Assembly (NCBI RefSeq): GCF_042643245.1
Contig: NZ_JBHRSK010000004.1
Span: forward strand, 558,001-622,000
From: Acidimangrovimonas pyrenivorans
Lineage (GTDB): Bacteria; Pseudomonadota; Alphaproteobacteria; Rhodobacterales; Rhodobacteraceae
Direction: 5' to 3'
DNA: 64,000 nt
Shown here piece by piece: positions 1 to 7,656 of the stretch. The stretch's first letter is position 1. Every line of letters begins with the position of its first letter. The position numbers were made by a program, and so were the translations under genes. The notes beneath the pieces were generated by a model. That model was not told the DNA's origin. It did no database searches and worked only from the letters and a program-made list of their open reading frames with translations.

Positions 1-63
1 CAGCCAGTCCTGCGCGATCCGGAACGGATCGTCCCCGGCAAAGATCCCGCTTCTGTCCGCCAT
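1..63 (-). CDS. pdxH: Pyridoxamine 5'-phosphate oxidase, N-terminal fragment
   Basis: The first 21 codons of a gene that runs off the left edge of the window. The visible N-terminus contains SGIFAGDDPF, which resembles the start of alphaproteobacterial PdxH (FMN enzyme of pyridoxal phosphate salvage). The ATG is preceded on its strand by GGGGAG about 7 nt upstream. It is divergent from fabI, an arrangement I know from other Rhodobacterales. The assignment rests on a short fragment plus gene order, so the catalytic region cannot be checked here. Confidence 0.6.
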   Translation of the reverse strand, partial: MADRSGIFAGDDPFRIAQDWL

Positions 64-174
64 CCTGCTCTCCCCTCGGGCTTGCTTCGCATTTATTGTC
101 ATATTTCGATCAATCGGCCCGCGGGCAAGACCCGCGCGGCCCGCCCGGCGGTCCGGCGCCGATGCCGCTTGCTC

Positions 175-203
175 TTGATGCCCGACGCATCATCGCCTAC
201 AGC
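175..203 (+). promoter_or_regulatory. Possible fabI promoter
   Basis: TTGATG (175-180) and TACAGC (198-203) are separated by 17 bp and lie about 37 bp upstream of the fabI start. The -35 matches the consensus well and the -10 only partly. A small GC hairpin (CGCGGG/CCCGCG) lies upstream near 119-134. This is a weak motif call only. Confidence 0.22.
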
Positions 204-239
204 ACTGTGACACTGCACAGGGTGGTCGAGGAAAACCGA

Positions 240-1082
240 ATGTCAATGCGGCTCATGGAAGGGAAGCGCGGCCTGATCATGGGGCTCGCCAACGACAAGT
301 CGATTGCCTGGGGGATCGCCCGGGCCCTGGCCGACCAGGGCGCCGAAATCGCGCTGTCCTACCAGGGCGAGCAGCTCAAGAAACGGGTCGCGCCGCTGGC
401 CGAGCTGATCAATGCCACCGAGATCGTCGAATGCGACGTCACCGACGAGGGCTCGCTCGACGCGCTGTTCGACCACCTCAAGAACGCCTGGGGCAAGCTC
501 GACTTCGTCGTCCACGCCATCGGCTTTTCCGACAAGAGCCAGCTGCGCGGCCGCTATGTCGATACCACGCCGGACAATTTCCGCATGACGATGGATGTCT
601 CGGTCTTCTCCTTCACCGCCGTGTGCCAGCGCGCCGCCGCGCTGATGACCGACGGCGGCAGCCTGCTGACGCTGACCTATTACGGCGCCGAGAAGGTGAT
701 GCCGCACTATAACGTCATGGGCGTCGCCAAGGCGGCGCTCGAGGCCTCGGTGCGCTACCTGGCCGAGGATCTGGGCAAGGACGGCATCCGCGTCAACGCG
801 ATCTCGGCCGGCACGATCAAGACGCTGGCCGCCAGCGGCATCGGCGATTTCCGCTATATCCTGAAGTGGAACGAGCTCAACAGCCCGCTGCGCCGCACCG
901 TGACGCAGGAGGAGGTCGGCAAGTCGGCGCTCTACCTGCTGTCGGATCTGGGCAGCGCGGTGACCGGCGAGATCCACCATGTCGATGCCGGCTACCATAC
1001 CGTCGGCATGAAGGCGGTCGACGCCCCCGACATCGACACCGTCACCGCACGCAACGGCAACGGCAAGACCGAAGGCGCCTGA
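240..1082 (+). CDS. fabI: Enoyl-ACP reductase FabI (NADH)
   Basis: Catalyses the last reduction of type II fatty-acid elongation in the cytosol. The 280-aa protein has the family's N-terminal nucleotide-binding segment (GLANDKSIAWGIA, about residues 15-27) and the active-site region with paired tyrosines and a lysine (YYGAEK ... YNVMGVAK, about residues 150-165). Length fits FabI. An upstream in-frame extension to 96 exists, but the ATG at 240 is preceded by GAGG about 8 nt away and gives the usual short N-terminus, so I chose it. It is followed after about 35 bp by a LysE exporter on the same strand. Confidence 0.95.
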   Translation: MSMRLMEGKRGLIMGLANDKSIAWGIARALADQGAEIALSYQGEQLKKRVAPLAELINATEIVECDVTDEGSLDALFDHLKNAWGKLDFVVHAIGFSDKSQLRGRYVDTTPDNFRMTMDVSVFSFTAVCQRAAALMTDGGSLLTLTYYGAEKVMPHYNVMGVAKAALEASVRYLAEDLGKDGIRVNAISAGTIKTLAASGIGDFRYILKWNELNSPLRRTVTQEEVGKSALYLLSDLGSAVTGEIHHVDAGYHTVGMKAVDAPDIDTVTARNGNGKTEGA

Positions 1083-1117
1083 GCCGCACCGGATTGGCGC
1101 CCGGGGGGGAGCGACAG

Positions 1118-1714
1118 ATGAGCCTGACCAGCCTCATTGCCTTCAACATCGCCATCCTCGGCGCGCTGATCGTGCCCGGACCGGCCTTCCTGATGGTGCT
1201 GCGCACGGCGCTGACCCGCGGCCGGCGCCAGGGCATCGCCTGCGCCGCCGGGCTGGCCCTGGCCGCGACGCTGTGGAGCGCCGCCGCCCTGGCCGGTCTG
1301 ACCGCCCTCTTCGCGCTGGTGCCCTGGGCCTATGCCGCACTCAAGATCGTCGGCGCGCTCTACCTGGGCTGGTTCGCGATCGCGCTGTGGCGCAATGCCG
1401 AGCGGCCGCTGCCGACCGCCCGGTCCGGGCGCAGCCGCGGCTTCCGGCTGGGGCTGCTGACCAACCTGTCCAATCCCAAGGCCGTGTTCTTCATCGCCGC
1501 GATCTTCTCGACGGTGCTGCCGGCCATGCCGCGGGGGGCCGCCGCGCTCGACCTGCTGGCCGACCATTTCGCGATCGAGCTGCTGTGGTATGCTGCCGTC
1601 GCGCTGATGCTGACCACGGCGCCGATCCGCGCCGCCTACCTTCGGGCCAAGGCCCGGATCGACCGCGTCTCGGCGGCCGTTCTGGCGCTGCTGGCCCTGC
1701 GAACCGCCACGTGA
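1118..1714 (+). CDS. LysE/RhtB family amino-acid exporter
   Basis: A 198-aa inner-membrane protein with about six hydrophobic segments and the LysE-family N-terminal signature GALIVPGPAFLMVL (about residues 13-26). The SNPKAVFFIAAIF motif in the second half is also typical of RhtB-type translocators. These proteins export amino acids or derivatives by proton exchange; the substrate cannot be told. The start at 1118 has GGGGGGA about 7 nt upstream. It ends 7 bp before gpt, so the two are probably co-transcribed. Confidence 0.88.
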   Translation: MSLTSLIAFNIAILGALIVPGPAFLMVLRTALTRGRRQGIACAAGLALAATLWSAAALAGLTALFALVPWAYAALKIVGALYLGWFAIALWRNAERPLPTARSGRSRGFRLGLLTNLSNPKAVFFIAAIFSTVLPAMPRGAAALDLLADHFAIELLWYAAVALMLTTAPIRAAYLRAKARIDRVSAAVLALLALRTAT

Positions 1715-1721
1715 GGACACC

Positions 1722-2228
1722 ATGACCGACCGCCTGCCGCACGAAAAAGGCTTCCACGTATCCTGGGATCAGATTCATCGCGACGCCCGCGCGCTGGCCT
1801 GGCGGCTGGACGGCCAGGGCCCCGATAACGGCGCCTGGCGCGCCGTCGTCGCCATCACCCGCGGCGGCATGGCCCCGGCGATGATCGTCAGCCGCGAGCT
1901 CGACATCCGCGTCGTCGACACGATCTCGGTCAAGTCCTACGACCACCAGAGCCAGAGCGAGGCCCGGGTGATCAAGGCGCCGCAGGCCGAGATCATGGGC
2001 GACGCCGGCGAGGGCGTGCTGGTGGTCGACGACCTGGTCGACACCGGCAAGACGCTGGAACTGGTGCGCAAGCTCTACCCCAAGGCGCATTTCGCCACCG
2101 TCTACGCCAAGCCGCAGGGCCGCGACATGGTCGACACCTATATCACCGAGGTCAGCCAGGACACCTGGATCTTCTTCCCCTGGGACATGGCGCTGCAATA
2201 TGTCGAGCCCTACCGGGGCAAGGACTGA
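1722..2228 (+). CDS. gpt: Xanthine phosphoribosyltransferase
   Basis: Purine salvage enzyme converting xanthine or guanine plus PRPP to the nucleotide in the cytosol. The 168-aa protein carries the PRPP-binding loop VLVVDDLVDTGKT (about residues 94-106) and ITRGGMAPAMI (about residues 45-55), as in type I phosphoribosyltransferases. Length and the N-terminal HVSWDQIHRDARALAW match bacterial Gpt. The ribosome-binding sequence GAGGA overlaps the stop of the LysE gene, suggesting coupling. Confidence 0.9.
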   Translation: MTDRLPHEKGFHVSWDQIHRDARALAWRLDGQGPDNGAWRAVVAITRGGMAPAMIVSRELDIRVVDTISVKSYDHQSQSEARVIKAPQAEIMGDAGEGVLVVDDLVDTGKTLELVRKLYPKAHFATVYAKPQGRDMVDTYITEVSQDTWIFFPWDMALQYVEPYRGKD

Positions 2229-2239
2229 GGCGCGCCGCC

Positions 2240-2734
2240 ATGCCGACGAAACACATGAGCCGATTGGCGGCATGGTTGCACGGCTCATTCCTGTTCGGCC
2301 TCGGCATGCAGGCGCTGATCGGCACCTCGCAGCTGCTGGCCGCGATCGTGCTTCAGATCGCCTGGCGCACCGACGAGCTGACCGAGCTGGCGAATTGGAC
2401 CGGCAACGCGCTCAAAACCCAGACGCCCGACCCGATCGCCGCCTCGCTGCTGCGCCAGATCCATGACTTCTCGCTCCACCCGCAGACCTTCTGGTCGGTC
2501 TACCTGATCGGCCACGGGCTGCTGAACCTCAGCGTCGTCGCCGCGCTGCTGACAAAGAAGCCCTGGGCGCATCCGGTCTCGATGCTGGTGCTGGCCGGCT
2601 TCATCGCCTACCAGCTCGACCGCTACTGGCTGACCCATGCGCCGGTGCTGATCCTGCTCTCGGTCTTCGACTTCGTCGTCATCCTGCTGGTCTGGAACGA
2701 GCACCGGCAGCAGCGGCTGGCCGCCAAGGCCTAG
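2240..2734 (+). CDS. DUF2127 family membrane protein
   Basis: A 164-aa integral membrane protein with four hydrophobic segments (about residues 15-37, 82-104, 112-128 and 135-152). The overall pattern (early GL.MQALIG, LIGHGLLNLSVV, YQLDRYWLTH) fits DUF2127, whose function is not established. It starts 11 bp after gpt, so it is probably the last gene of the LysE-gpt set. The hairpin repeat at 2775-2825 follows. Confidence 0.75.
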   Translation: MPTKHMSRLAAWLHGSFLFGLGMQALIGTSQLLAAIVLQIAWRTDELTELANWTGNALKTQTPDPIAASLLRQIHDFSLHPQTFWSVYLIGHGLLNLSVVAALLTKKPWAHPVSMLVLAGFIAYQLDRYWLTHAPVLILLSVFDFVVILLVWNEHRQQRLAAKA

Positions 2735-2774
2735 CCGGCCGCCGCTCGCCTGGCCGGGCGCGTGCCGAGAGCGG

Positions 2775-2825
2775 CCGGGGGCTGTCTGCCCCCGGACCCC
2801 CGAGGATATTTCCGAGCAGAAAGTG
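2775..2825. repeat. Intergenic hairpin repeat, copy 1 (terminator-like)
   Basis: CCGGGGGC and GCCCCCGG form a perfect 8-bp stem around the loop TGTCT (2775-2795). A conserved 25-nt tail follows (2801-2825), beginning CGAGGATATTT and ending GAGCAGAAAGTG. The same hairpin-plus-tail arrangement recurs at 27719-27771 with one mismatch in the tail. It sits just after a gene end, so a terminator role is plausible, and as a repeated unit it resembles intergenic repeats common in Rhodobacterales. Confidence 0.7.
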
Positions 2826-2912
2826 AAGGGGCCGCAGGGCCCCGTTCTTAGGGCCTTTTCTGCGCTGTGGGGCGCTGCTAGGGTCGGGCCGATTTTGCTT
2901 AGAGAGGTCCCG

Positions 2913-4091
2913 ATGCTCCAGCCGCTGAACCCGCGCATGGCCGCCACCTTCGCCCCGCCGGTGATGGAGGCGCGGCGCTGGCTTGAAGGGGTGGCGTTCC
3001 CGGCGGACCGGCCGCTGATCAATGTCAGCCAGGCGGCGCCGGTCGAGCCGCCGCCGCCGGCGCTGCGCCAGGCCATCGCCGAGGCGGCGCTGAACGAGGA
3101 CGCGGCACATCTTTACGGCCCGGTGCTGGGCATGCCCGAGCTGCGGGCCGAAGTCGCCAGCCAGTGGTCGGCGGCCTATGGCGGCGAGATCGCGGCGGGC
3201 CAGGTCGCGATCACCTCGGGCTGCAACCAGGCCTTCTGCGCCGTGCTGGCGACGCTGGCGGGCGAAGGCGACGAGGTCATCCTGCCGACACCGTGGTACT
3301 TCAATCACAAGATGTGGCTCGACATGAGCGGGGTGAAGACGGTGCCGCTGGCCTGCGGCGACGGGCTGGTGCCCGACCCCGAGGCGGCGGCGGCGCTGAT
3401 CACCGACAGGACCCGGGCGATCGTGCTGGTCAGCCCGAACAACCCGGGGGGAGCCGAGTATCCGGCCGAGGTCATCCGCGCCTTCCACGATCTGGCGCGG
3501 GCGCGCGGCATCGCTCTGATCGTCGACGAGACCTATCGCGATTTCGACAGCCGCGACGGCCGGCCGCACGACCTGTTCGCCGATCCCGACTGGGGCCAGA
3601 GCTTCATCCATCTCTATTCCTTCTCGAAGGCCTATCGCCTAACCGGCCACCGCGTCGGCGCCATCGTCGCCTCGGCGGCACGGCTGGCGGAGGTCGAGAA
3701 GTTCCTCGACACGGTGGCGATCTGCCCCAACCAGCTCGGCCAGCGCGCGGCCTTGTGGGGGATGCGGAACCTCGGCCAGTGGCTGGCCGGCGAGCGGGCC
3801 GAGATCCTCGACCGCCGGGCGGCGATGATCGAGGGCTTCCCGCGGCTCGACGGCTGGCGGCTGCTGGGCTGCGGCGCCTATTTCGCCTATGCCGAGCACC
3901 CGTTCGAGATCGCCTCGGACCAGGTGGCGCAACGGCTGGTGCGCGAGGCCGGCGTGCTGATGCTGCCCGGCACCATGTTCCAGCCCGCCACGGCGGCGGA
4001 GGGCGCGCGCCAGATGCGCATCGCCTTTGCCAATATCGACCGGGCCGGCATCGGGCAGCTCTTCACGCGGCTGGAGGGGCTGGCGATCTGA
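2913..4091 (+). CDS. PLP-dependent aminotransferase, class I/II
   Basis: A 392-aa fold-type I aminotransferase. Visible landmarks are the cofactor region TSGCNQAF, the substrate/cofactor segment SPNNPGG, DETYRDF, and the PLP-lysine motif SFSKAYRLTGHRVGAI (Lys near residue 239). These place it in the AspC-like superfamily, but substrate specificity cannot be read from motifs. The start at 2913 has AGAGAGG about 7 nt upstream; a longer frame to 2823 would run into the hairpin repeat. It stands alone between that repeat and the PpiD-like gene. Confidence 0.85.
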   Translation: MLQPLNPRMAATFAPPVMEARRWLEGVAFPADRPLINVSQAAPVEPPPPALRQAIAEAALNEDAAHLYGPVLGMPELRAEVASQWSAAYGGEIAAGQVAITSGCNQAFCAVLATLAGEGDEVILPTPWYFNHKMWLDMSGVKTVPLACGDGLVPDPEAAAALITDRTRAIVLVSPNNPGGAEYPAEVIRAFHDLARARGIALIVDETYRDFDSRDGRPHDLFADPDWGQSFIHLYSFSKAYRLTGHRVGAIVASAARLAEVEKFLDTVAICPNQLGQRAALWGMRNLGQWLAGERAEILDRRAAMIEGFPRLDGWRLLGCGAYFAYAEHPFEIASDQVAQRLVREAGVLMLPGTMFQPATAAEGARQMRIAFANIDRAGIGQLFTRLEGLAI

Positions 4092-4158
4092 TCGCTTGCT
4101 CCCCTGCCCCGGACCTTTTACAGACATCGCACAGGCACGAACCGCGGAAGGCATCCAC

Positions 4159-6063
4159 ATGGCGCGCAAAGCGAAACCGGGCAAAGCCAAGAACAACCGG
4201 GCGACGGAGGCCGAGGAGGCGCCGCGCAAGAAGCGCAAGGCGGGGGACGTCATCGTCTGGATCATGCTGGCGATGATCGTCTTCGGTCTCGGCGGCTACG
4301 GGGTGACGAATTTCGGCGGCGGCGTGCGCAAGATCGGCAGCGTCGGCAATGCCGAGATCTCGACCGACGACTATGCCCGCGCCCTGCGCCAGGAGCTGCA
4401 GGCGATGTCGGCCCAGACCGGCAAGAACATCACCATGCAGCAGGCCCGGCAGATCGGGCTGGACCAGCAGGTGCTGGGCCAGCTGGTGACGACGGCGGCG
4501 CTGGACGACGAGGACGCCAAGCTGGGCATCTCGGTCGGCGATGCAAGGCTGCGCCAGGAGATCACCGGCATGTCCTCCTTCCAGGGCGCCGACGGCAAGT
4601 TCGATCCCGAGACCTACCGCTTCGTGCTCAAGCAGAACGGCCTGACCGAGGCCGGCTTCGAGGCCAAGATCCGCGACGAGCTGGCGCGCGGCCTGCTGCA
4701 GGATGCCGTCGTCTCGGGCTTCGCGGTGCCGAAACCCTATGTCGACACCCTGATCTCCTATATCGGCGAGCGCCGCGGTTTCGAGACGCTCAAGCTGACG
4801 CCGGCCGACCTGGCGACGCCGGTGCCGGCGCCGACCGACGACCAGCTTCAGGCCTATTACAAGGATCACCCCAAGACCTATACCAGCCTGCGGGCCAAGC
4901 GCATCACCTATGCCGAGCTGCTGCCCGACATGCTGGCCAAGACGGTCAAGATCGACGACAAGGACCTGCGCGCCCTCTACGCCAAGAAGAAGGCCGACTA
5001 CGTCAAGCCCGAGAAGCGGCTGGTCGAGCGGCTGGTCTACCCGGACCTCGCCAAGGCCAAGGCGGCCAAGGCCAAGCTGGACGTCGGCGAGGCCAGCTTC
5101 GAGCAGCTGGTCAAGGCGCGCGGGCTGGAACTGTCCGATATCGACATGGGCGACGTCACCAAAGGCGAGCTCGGCAAAGCCGGCGACGCGGTCTTCGCCG
5201 CCAAGCAGGACAGCGTCATCGGCCCGGTCGAGACCGACCTCGGCCCGGCGCTGTTCCGCATCAACGGCGTCATCGCCGCCCAGACCACGACCTTCGACGA
5301 GGCCCGGCCCGACCTGCTGGTCGAGCTCCAGACCTCGAAGGCGCGCGACCTGATCTCGGGTCAGATCGAGCATCTCAACGACCTGCTGGCGGGCGGCGCC
5401 ACGCTCGAGGATCTGGCCAAGGAAACCGACATGACGATCGGCCAGATCGACTATACCGCCCAAACCACCGACGGCATCGCTGCCTATTCCGCCTTCCGCA
5501 AGGCCGCCGACAAGGTGACCAAGGACGACTATCCCGAGATCATCCAGCTCGACGACGGCGGCGTCGTCGCGATCCGGCTCGACAAGGTGGTCGAGCCGGC
5601 GCTGATCCCCCTGGCCAAGGTGCGCGACAAGGTGGCGGCCGACTGGAAACGGGACGCCACCGACAAGGCGCTGATGGCGCGGGCCGACGAGATCAAGAAG
5701 GCGGTCGCCGCTGGCGGCAAGCTGACCGATTTCGGCACCGTCGACGTGCAGGACCCGATCGAGCGTTCCGGCTATGTCGCCGACGCGCCGCAGGGCATGA
5801 TGGCGGGCGTGTTCAAGATGAAGAAGGGCGCGGTCGAGGCGTTCCAGGGCGCCCAGACCGTCTGGCTGGTCGACCTGACCCGGGTGCTGCCGCCCGACGA
5901 GACCAACCCGGACCTGGAGAAGGCGCGGACCCAGCTGGCCGACCAGGGCAGCCAGGGCATCGCCAACGACGCCTTCCAGCTCTTCGCCACCGCGCTGCAG
6001 CGCCAGGCCGGCATCCAGATCAACCAGGCGGCGGTGAATGCCGTCAACGCCCAGTTCCACTGA
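4159..6063 (+). CDS. Membrane-anchored peptidyl-prolyl isomerase-like chaperone (PpiD/SurA type)
   Basis: A 634-aa periplasmic folding factor. It has a Lys/Arg-rich cytoplasmic N-terminus, one transmembrane anchor (about residues 32-54), a SurA-type N-terminal chaperone domain (about residues 60-220) and a parvulin-like PPIase region (about residues 230-400), then a long alpha-helical C-terminus. Members help outer-membrane proteins fold after export. The start at 4159 has GGAAGG upstream and is followed directly by the basic segment. trpE starts 10 bp after its stop, a gene order I know from other Rhodobacterales. Confidence 0.87.
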   Translation: MARKAKPGKAKNNRATEAEEAPRKKRKAGDVIVWIMLAMIVFGLGGYGVTNFGGGVRKIGSVGNAEISTDDYARALRQELQAMSAQTGKNITMQQARQIGLDQQVLGQLVTTAALDDEDAKLGISVGDARLRQEITGMSSFQGADGKFDPETYRFVLKQNGLTEAGFEAKIRDELARGLLQDAVVSGFAVPKPYVDTLISYIGERRGFETLKLTPADLATPVPAPTDDQLQAYYKDHPKTYTSLRAKRITYAELLPDMLAKTVKIDDKDLRALYAKKKADYVKPEKRLVERLVYPDLAKAKAAKAKLDVGEASFEQLVKARGLELSDIDMGDVTKGELGKAGDAVFAAKQDSVIGPVETDLGPALFRINGVIAAQTTTFDEARPDLLVELQTSKARDLISGQIEHLNDLLAGGATLEDLAKETDMTIGQIDYTAQTTDGIAAYSAFRKAADKVTKDDYPEIIQLDDGGVVAIRLDKVVEPALIPLAKVRDKVAADWKRDATDKALMARADEIKKAVAAGGKLTDFGTVDVQDPIERSGYVADAPQGMMAGVFKMKKGAVEAFQGAQTVWLVDLTRVLPPDETNPDLEKARTQLADQGSQGIANDAFQLFATALQRQAGIQINQAAVNAVNAQFH

Positions 6064-6073
6064 GGGGGCCGAC

Positions 6074-7585
6074 GTGGCGCTGATCCCTTCCTTCGAGGCG
6101 TTCGAGGCCGGCTGGGCCGAGGGCCGCAACCAGGTCGTCTACACGCGGCTGGCGGCCGACCTGGATACGCCGGTCAGCCTGATGCTCAAGCTCGCCGGGG
6201 CCCGCAAGCACAGCTTCATGCTGGAAAGCGTCACCGGCGGCGAGGTCCGCGGCCGCTATTCCGTGGTCGGGCTCAAGCCCGACCTGATCTGGGACTGCCG
6301 CGGACCGCAAAGCCGGATCAACCGCCAGGCCCGGTTCGACGACGACGCCTTCGAGGCGCTGCCCGGCGCGCCGCTCGACACCCTGCGGGCGCTGATCGCC
6401 GAAAGCCGGATCGAGATGCCGGACGAGCTGCCGGCGATCTCGGCCGGGCTGTTCGGCTATCTCGGCTATGACATGATCCGGCTGGTCGAGCATCTGCCCA
6501 ACGTCAATCCCGACCCGATCGGGGTGCCCGACGCGGTGATGATGCGGCCCTCGGTGGTCGCGGTGCTGGACGGGGTCAAGGGCGAGGTGACGGTGGTCTC
6601 GCCGGCCTGGGCCGGTTCCGGCCTGTCGGCCCGTGCCGCCTATGCCCAGGCGGCCGAGCGGGTGATGGACGCCGTGCGCGACCTCGAACGCGGCGTCGCC
6701 GGCGAGAGCCATGACCTGGGCGAGGCCGCGCCGCTGGGCGAGGCCGTCTCGAACTTCGCCAAGGAGGATTACAAGGCGGCGGTCGAGAAGGCCAAGGAAT
6801 ACATCCGCGCGGGCGATATCTTCCAGGTCGTGCCGTCGCAACGCTGGGCCCAGCGTTTCCCGCTGCCGCCCTTCGCGCTCTACCGCTCGCTGCGGCGCAC
6901 CAACCCGTCGCCCTTCATGACCTTCTACAATTTCGGCGACTACCAGATCGTCGGCGCCAGCCCCGAGATCCTGGTCCGGCTGCGCGGCGGCGAGGTGACG
7001 ATCCGGCCGATCGCCGGCACCCGCCCGCGCGGCGCGACGGCGGAAGAGGACAAGGCGCTGGAAGAGGACCTGCTGGCCGACAAGAAGGAACTGGCGGAGC
7101 ACCTGATGCTGCTCGACCTCGGCCGCAACGATGTCGGCCGGGTGGCGAAGATCGGCTCGGTCCACCCGACCGAGAAATTCATCGTCGAACGCTATTCCCA
7201 CGTCATGCACATCGTCTCGAACGTCGTCGGCGAGATCGCCGAGGGTCAGGATGCGCTCTCGGCGCTGCTGGCCGGGCTGCCGGCGGGCACGGTTTCGGGC
7301 GCGCCCAAGGTGCGGGCGATGGAGATCATCGACGAGCTGGAACCCGAGAAGCGCGGCATCTATGGCGGCGGCGTCGGTTACTTCGCCGCCAATGGCGACA
7401 TGGACATGTGCATCGCCCTGCGCACCGCCGTGGTCAAGGACGAGACGCTCTATATCCAGGCCGGCGGCGGCGTCGTCTATGACAGCGACCCCGAGGCGGA
7501 ATACCAGGAGACGGTCAACAAGGCCCGGGCGATCCGCCGCGCCGCCGAGGACGCCGGCATCTTCGCCGGCCGCGGCAACCGCTAG
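6074..7585 (+). CDS. trpE: Anthranilate synthase component I
   Basis: Converts chorismate to anthranilate with ammonia supplied by TrpG; first step of tryptophan synthesis. The 503-aa protein contains the chorismate-binding motifs PSPFMTFYNFGDYQIVGASPE, IRPIAGTRPRGAT, LDLGRNDVGRV and PAGTVSGAPKVRAM. No ATG fits the N-terminus: I chose GTG at 6074, which has GAGGGGG about 7 nt upstream and starts just after the PPIase stop. The feedback-inhibition region LLES has the variant MLESV. trpG is not adjacent; an opposite-strand gene separates it from trpGDC. Confidence 0.95.
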   Translation: MALIPSFEAFEAGWAEGRNQVVYTRLAADLDTPVSLMLKLAGARKHSFMLESVTGGEVRGRYSVVGLKPDLIWDCRGPQSRINRQARFDDDAFEALPGAPLDTLRALIAESRIEMPDELPAISAGLFGYLGYDMIRLVEHLPNVNPDPIGVPDAVMMRPSVVAVLDGVKGEVTVVSPAWAGSGLSARAAYAQAAERVMDAVRDLERGVAGESHDLGEAAPLGEAVSNFAKEDYKAAVEKAKEYIRAGDIFQVVPSQRWAQRFPLPPFALYRSLRRTNPSPFMTFYNFGDYQIVGASPEILVRLRGGEVTIRPIAGTRPRGATAEEDKALEEDLLADKKELAEHLMLLDLGRNDVGRVAKIGSVHPTEKFIVERYSHVMHIVSNVVGEIAEGQDALSALLAGLPAGTVSGAPKVRAMEIIDELEPEKRGIYGGGVGYFAANGDMDMCIALRTAVVKDETLYIQAGGGVVYDSDPEAEYQETVNKARAIRRAAEDAGIFAGRGNR

Positions 7586-7632
7586 GGTCTCCGCTCCCGG
7601 GGACCCGTCTTTTCTCTCTGCTTATGGGAAGC

Positions 7633-7653
7633 GCGGCGCCGGATCGGCGCCGC
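7633..7653. terminator. Hairpin between convergent trpE and deacetylase-like gene
   Basis: GCGGCGCCG and CGGCGCCGC pair perfectly (9 bp) around the loop GAT. The hairpin lies 3 bp beyond the stop codon of the minus-strand gene and 47 bp beyond trpE. There is no clear T tract on either side, so its use as an intrinsic terminator is uncertain. Confidence 0.45.
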
Positions 7654-7656
7654 CGC

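Noticed and set aside
4063..6129. A 688-residue minus-strand frame opposite the PPIase-like gene
   Set aside because: His/Leu/Asp-rich antisense composition, no motifs; the plus strand encodes a clear folding factor with a membrane anchor.
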